The notes below the pieces were generated by a model. It was not told the origin of the DNA and ran no database searches. It saw only the letters and a list, made by a program, of their open reading frames with translations. Below are positions 6,040 through 8,007 of a stretch of DNA of 8,007 nt, piece after piece. Source of the stretch: Pyrinomonadaceae bacterium (lineage in GTDB: Bacteria; Acidobacteriota; Blastocatellia; Pyrinomonadales; Pyrinomonadaceae); assembly GCA_013695245.1 (NCBI GenBank), contig JACDAW010000387.1, forward strand, positions 1-8,007, written 5' to 3'. The number at the start of each line of letters is the position of its first letter. Position 1 is the first letter of the stretch. A program made the position numbers and the translations under genes.

Positions 6040-7707
6040 TTAGGCTTCAAATACCCAGCGACCGCCGACCATTGTGCGTTCGACAGGAATGTTGATGAGC
6101 GAGGACGAATCTTCGCGCAGAGGATCGCGCCCCAAAAGCACCAAATCGGCGAGTTTGCCCGGCTCGATGGAACCCTTCAGGTGCTCCTCGTATGAAGCAT
6201 ATGCGCCGTGCAAAGTCCCGACCCGCAGAGCTTCTTCGACGGTGATCTTCTGGCGCGCTCCCCAAACGTTTCCTTTCATGTCCGTGCGCGTGACGCTCGA
6301 CTGCAACGCCATCAGCGGCTCGAAGGGTCCCGGCGGATAATCCGAGCCGGGCGCCACGCGCACGCCTGCGTCCAAGAAGCTACGCACGGCAAACATATTA
6401 TTCAAACGCTCCGCGCCATATTCGCGCATCTTCTCGCCGTGATAATAGACGTAAGCCGAGAACGGTGTCGGAATCGCGCCGAGCGCGGCGATGCGCCGGA
6501 CGAGAGAATCGTTAATCACAGTGCAGTGTTCGATCCGAAAGCGCGGATCGCGGCGCGGGCGTTCGCGTTGAAGTCGCTCATAGACGCCGAGCACCGTGTC
6601 AATCGCCACGTCGCCGTTGGCGTGGATGCCGATCTGCCAATCGGCTTCGTGCGCTTTGCGTGCGCGCGTGTAAAGCTCCTCCTCGTTCATCACGAGAATG
6701 CCGTAATCGTTGGGGCGACCAACGTAAGGCTCGGAGAGCCGCGCCGTGCGTTCCGAGATCGAACCATCGCAAGTCATCTTCATTGCGCCCACTCTCACCC
6801 ACTCATTGCCGAAGCCCGTGCGCACGCCCGCAGCGATCATGCGATCAATATCCCAATGACCGATCAGACAATAGACGCGGAAGAGGAGTTCGCCCGCATC
6901 ATAAGCGTCTTGGTAAGCGCGCAAATCATCGTGCGAACCGTAAGCATCGTGTACGGAAGTGACTCCGGCGCGCGTCATCATCTTTGAGATGAGCTTGACA
7001 CCTTCGCGGAAGTCCGCGCGGCTGTAGGTGTCGGGAATAATGCGGTCGAAGACGTCGTTGGCTCGTTCGCTGATCCGCCCGGTGTGTCGTTTGGTTGAAG
7101 GATCGCGGTCGAAGCGTCCGCCGGGAGGATCGGGAGTTTCTTCCGTGACGCCAGCCAACTTCAGCGCGAGCGAGTTGACATACGACGTGTGTCCGCCGCG
7201 ATGCGAGATAAGGACGGGGTGATCGGGAGCGGCAACGTCAAGGTCTTGGCGCGTGAGCGGGCGATTTTCGCTCGTCTTCGTATCGTCATATTTGAAGCCC
7301 AAAACCCATTGACCTTTGGGCGTCTGCGCCGCGCGCTGCGCGACGGCCGCTTGAATGGCGCTAATCGAGCGCAGATCACAATCCACTTGGCGCAGATGCA
7401 ATCGTCCGGCGACCGCCGGATGCGAGTGTGCGTCAATAAAACCGGGAACAACTGTTTTACCTTCGAGATTTATTTTTGTGGTTCTGGAAGTTGCGAGCGA
7501 GCGCACTTCCTCGTTTGTCCCAACGGCGAGAAAGCGATTGTCAGCGATGGCAACAGCCTGCGCGCGCGGCTGGCGATTGTTCATTGTCAAAACGTTGCCG
7601 TTGTACAGAATCATCTGAGGCGTGGTGCGATCCATCCGCGCCATTTCGGGCAACAACGTTAAAGCTCCGAGAGAACCCAGAAAGTCTCGTCTCGATTGGA
7701 TATTCAT
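6040..7707 (-). CDS. Tat-exported amidohydrolase, YtcJ-like family
   Basis: 555 aa metal-dependent hydrolase of the amidohydrolase-3/YtcJ group (relatives include N-substituted formamide deformylase). The N-terminus MNIQSRRDFLGSLGALTLLP has the twin-arginine SRRDFL pattern (Arg6-Arg7), so folded export is likely; a clear cleavage site is not seen. A small beta domain precedes a TIM barrel. Likely metal ligands: His94 and His96 in IDAHSHP, Lys310 in KMTCDGSISERTA (the probable carboxylated lysine), His362 in IHANGD, His394 in RIEHC, and Asp456 in GSDYPPGP. The C-terminal VEEALRVGTLHGAYA and GKLADLVLLGRDPL segments are family-typical. It lies 73 bp after the deoxyhypusine-synthase-like gene and 202 bp before agmatinase. 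The substrate is unknown; periplasmic location argues against a step in cytosolic putrescine synthesis. No clear Shine-Dalgarno precedes the ATG. Confidence 0.93.
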   Translation of the reverse strand: MNIQSRRDFLGSLGALTLLPEMARMDRTTPQMILYNGNVLTMNNRQPRAQAVAIADNRFLAVGTNEEVRSLATSRTTKINLEGKTVVPGFIDAHSHPAVAGRLHLRQVDCDLRSISAIQAAVAQRAAQTPKGQWVLGFKYDDTKTSENRPLTRQDLDVAAPDHPVLISHRGGHTSYVNSLALKLAGVTEETPDPPGGRFDRDPSTKRHTGRISERANDVFDRIIPDTYSRADFREGVKLISKMMTRAGVTSVHDAYGSHDDLRAYQDAYDAGELLFRVYCLIGHWDIDRMIAAGVRTGFGNEWVRVGAMKMTCDGSISERTARLSEPYVGRPNDYGILVMNEEELYTRARKAHEADWQIGIHANGDVAIDTVLGVYERLQRERPRRDPRFRIEHCTVINDSLVRRIAALGAIPTPFSAYVYYHGEKMREYGAERLNNMFAVRSFLDAGVRVAPGSDYPPGPFEPLMALQSSVTRTDMKGNVWGARQKITVEEALRVGTLHGAYASYEEHLKGSIEPGKLADLVLLGRDPLREDSSSLINIPVERTMVGGRWVFEA

Positions 7708-7744
7708 CTGGAAGCAGTTTTGGACAACTACATTTAAGCGTATC

Positions 7745-7762
7745 CGAAGAGTGTCGTCTTCG
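7745..7762 (-). terminator. Small hairpin after the DHS-like gene, weak terminator candidate
   Basis: CGAAGA (7745-7750) and TCTTCG (7757-7762) form a six-base-pair stem with a six-base loop, starting 18 bases after the stop codon of the DHS-like gene on the - strand. No T-run follows, so intrinsic termination would be poor. It may be an mRNA 3-prime structure or chance. Confidence 0.2.
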
Positions 7763-7780
7763 CGTTCCGCGTCTTAATCT

Positions 7781-8007
7781 TTACGGCACTTCAACCGTGA
7801 ATTCGCGGCCGTTGAAGTTGAAGTTGGGGCGTTTGCGTCCCTTCATGTATTTGGCGGCGGTTTGCGAAAGCGAGGTGATGATCATCGGGAGCGCGATGGT
7901 CGGGTCGCAATCAACGTAGGCGGTCGCCGCGCCGCGCGCGAGTTTGCCGAAGACGAGTGATTCATCGGATGATGTGGGCGCGATGCGTCCGCCGATCTCT
8001 AATGGCG
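7781..8007 (-). CDS. Deoxyhypusine-synthase-like protein, C-terminal part (cut by window edge)
   Basis: Only the last 74 residues are visible; the start lies beyond 8007 (frame begins at 8005). GGRIAPTSSDESLVFGKL followed by ATAYVDCDPTIALPMIITSL aligns by eye with the C-terminus of human deoxyhypusine synthase (DEAVSWGKI, then KVYADASLVFPLLVA). The Lys codon at 7943-7945 corresponds to catalytic Lys329, and the preceding Glu of DES to the conserved Glu of DEA; human Trp327 is replaced by Phe. The human enzyme transfers the aminobutyl group of spermidine to eIF5A. Bacteria lack eIF5A, and some bacterial homologues have been reported to make homospermidine, so a polyamine aminobutyltransferase is the likely role. 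Agmatinase on the same strand, supplying putrescine, fits. An N-(4-aminobutyl)-type product is inferred, not shown. The tail after the core ends in GREFTVEVP and a normal stop. Confidence 0.85.
   Translation of the reverse strand, partial: PLEIGGRIAPTSSDESLVFGKLARGAATAYVDCDPTIALPMIITSLSQTAAKYMKGRKRPNFNFNGREFTVEVP

Noticed and set aside
6208..6987. 259-codon frame on the + strand opposite the amidohydrolase
   Set aside because: It lies wholly opposite the metal-ligand-bearing frame; composition is His/Arg/Ala-rich without motifs.
7476..7919. 147-codon frame on the + strand across the amidohydrolase start and DHS-like end
   Set aside because: It crosses two well-supported - strand genes and their spacer, and shows no family signature.
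1..8007. CRISPR arrays, tRNA or rRNA genes, insertion sequences, phage attachment sites
   Set aside because: No regularly spaced repeats, cloverleaf-like segments, transposase motifs or terminal repeats with target duplications were seen by eye on either strand.

Overview
The window looks like ordinary chromosomal DNA from a free-living, moderately high-GC bacterium (most coding sequence looks about 55-60% GC, with frequent GCGC-rich codons). A zinc-ribbon threonine synthase, a secreted TPR protein, a deoxyhypusine-synthase-like protein, and a Tat-exported YtcJ-type amidohydrolase together resemble Acidobacteriota of the Blastocatellia type. That placement is an inference from gene content only. 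I see no rRNA, tRNA, CRISPR array, transposase, phage gene or recognisable defence system. No stretch over 300 bases lacks a gene.

Left half, + strand (about 153-4433). Four tightly packed genes read rightward: threonine synthase (thrC); a small exported protein with a probable Sm-like barrel and glycine-zipper helices, whose start overlaps the thrC stop by 4 bp; an exported TPR protein; and, 11 bp later, a cytosolic alkaline-phosphatase-superfamily hydrolase with a complete two-metal active site. Spacing suggests one operon. Only thrC has a firm metabolic role. A perfect 9-bp inverted repeat lies upstream of thrC.

Right half, - strand (8007 down to 4461). In order of transcription: the C-terminal 74 residues of a deoxyhypusine-synthase-like protein (cut by the window edge, catalytic lysine retained), a Tat-signal amidohydrolase, an agmatinase (speB), and a small VOC-fold protein. 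The deoxyhypusine-synthase-like protein and agmatinase suggest a polyamine locus: agmatine to putrescine, then possibly homospermidine. The amidohydrolase sits between them without an obvious polyamine role. The agmatinase leader has an imperfect 9-bp inverted repeat flanking a candidate extended -10 element. The VOC gene and its flanks (about 4434-4925) are much more AT-rich than the surroundings and look like a later insertion. The two halves converge at 4434-4460 with only 27 bp between stop codons and no visible terminator.

The most useful leads are the DHS-like/agmatinase pairing, the two regulatory-looking inverted repeats, the AT-rich VOC island, and the uncharacterised envelope/hydrolase genes downstream of thrC. 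I do not see clear evidence of a wholly new multi-gene system.
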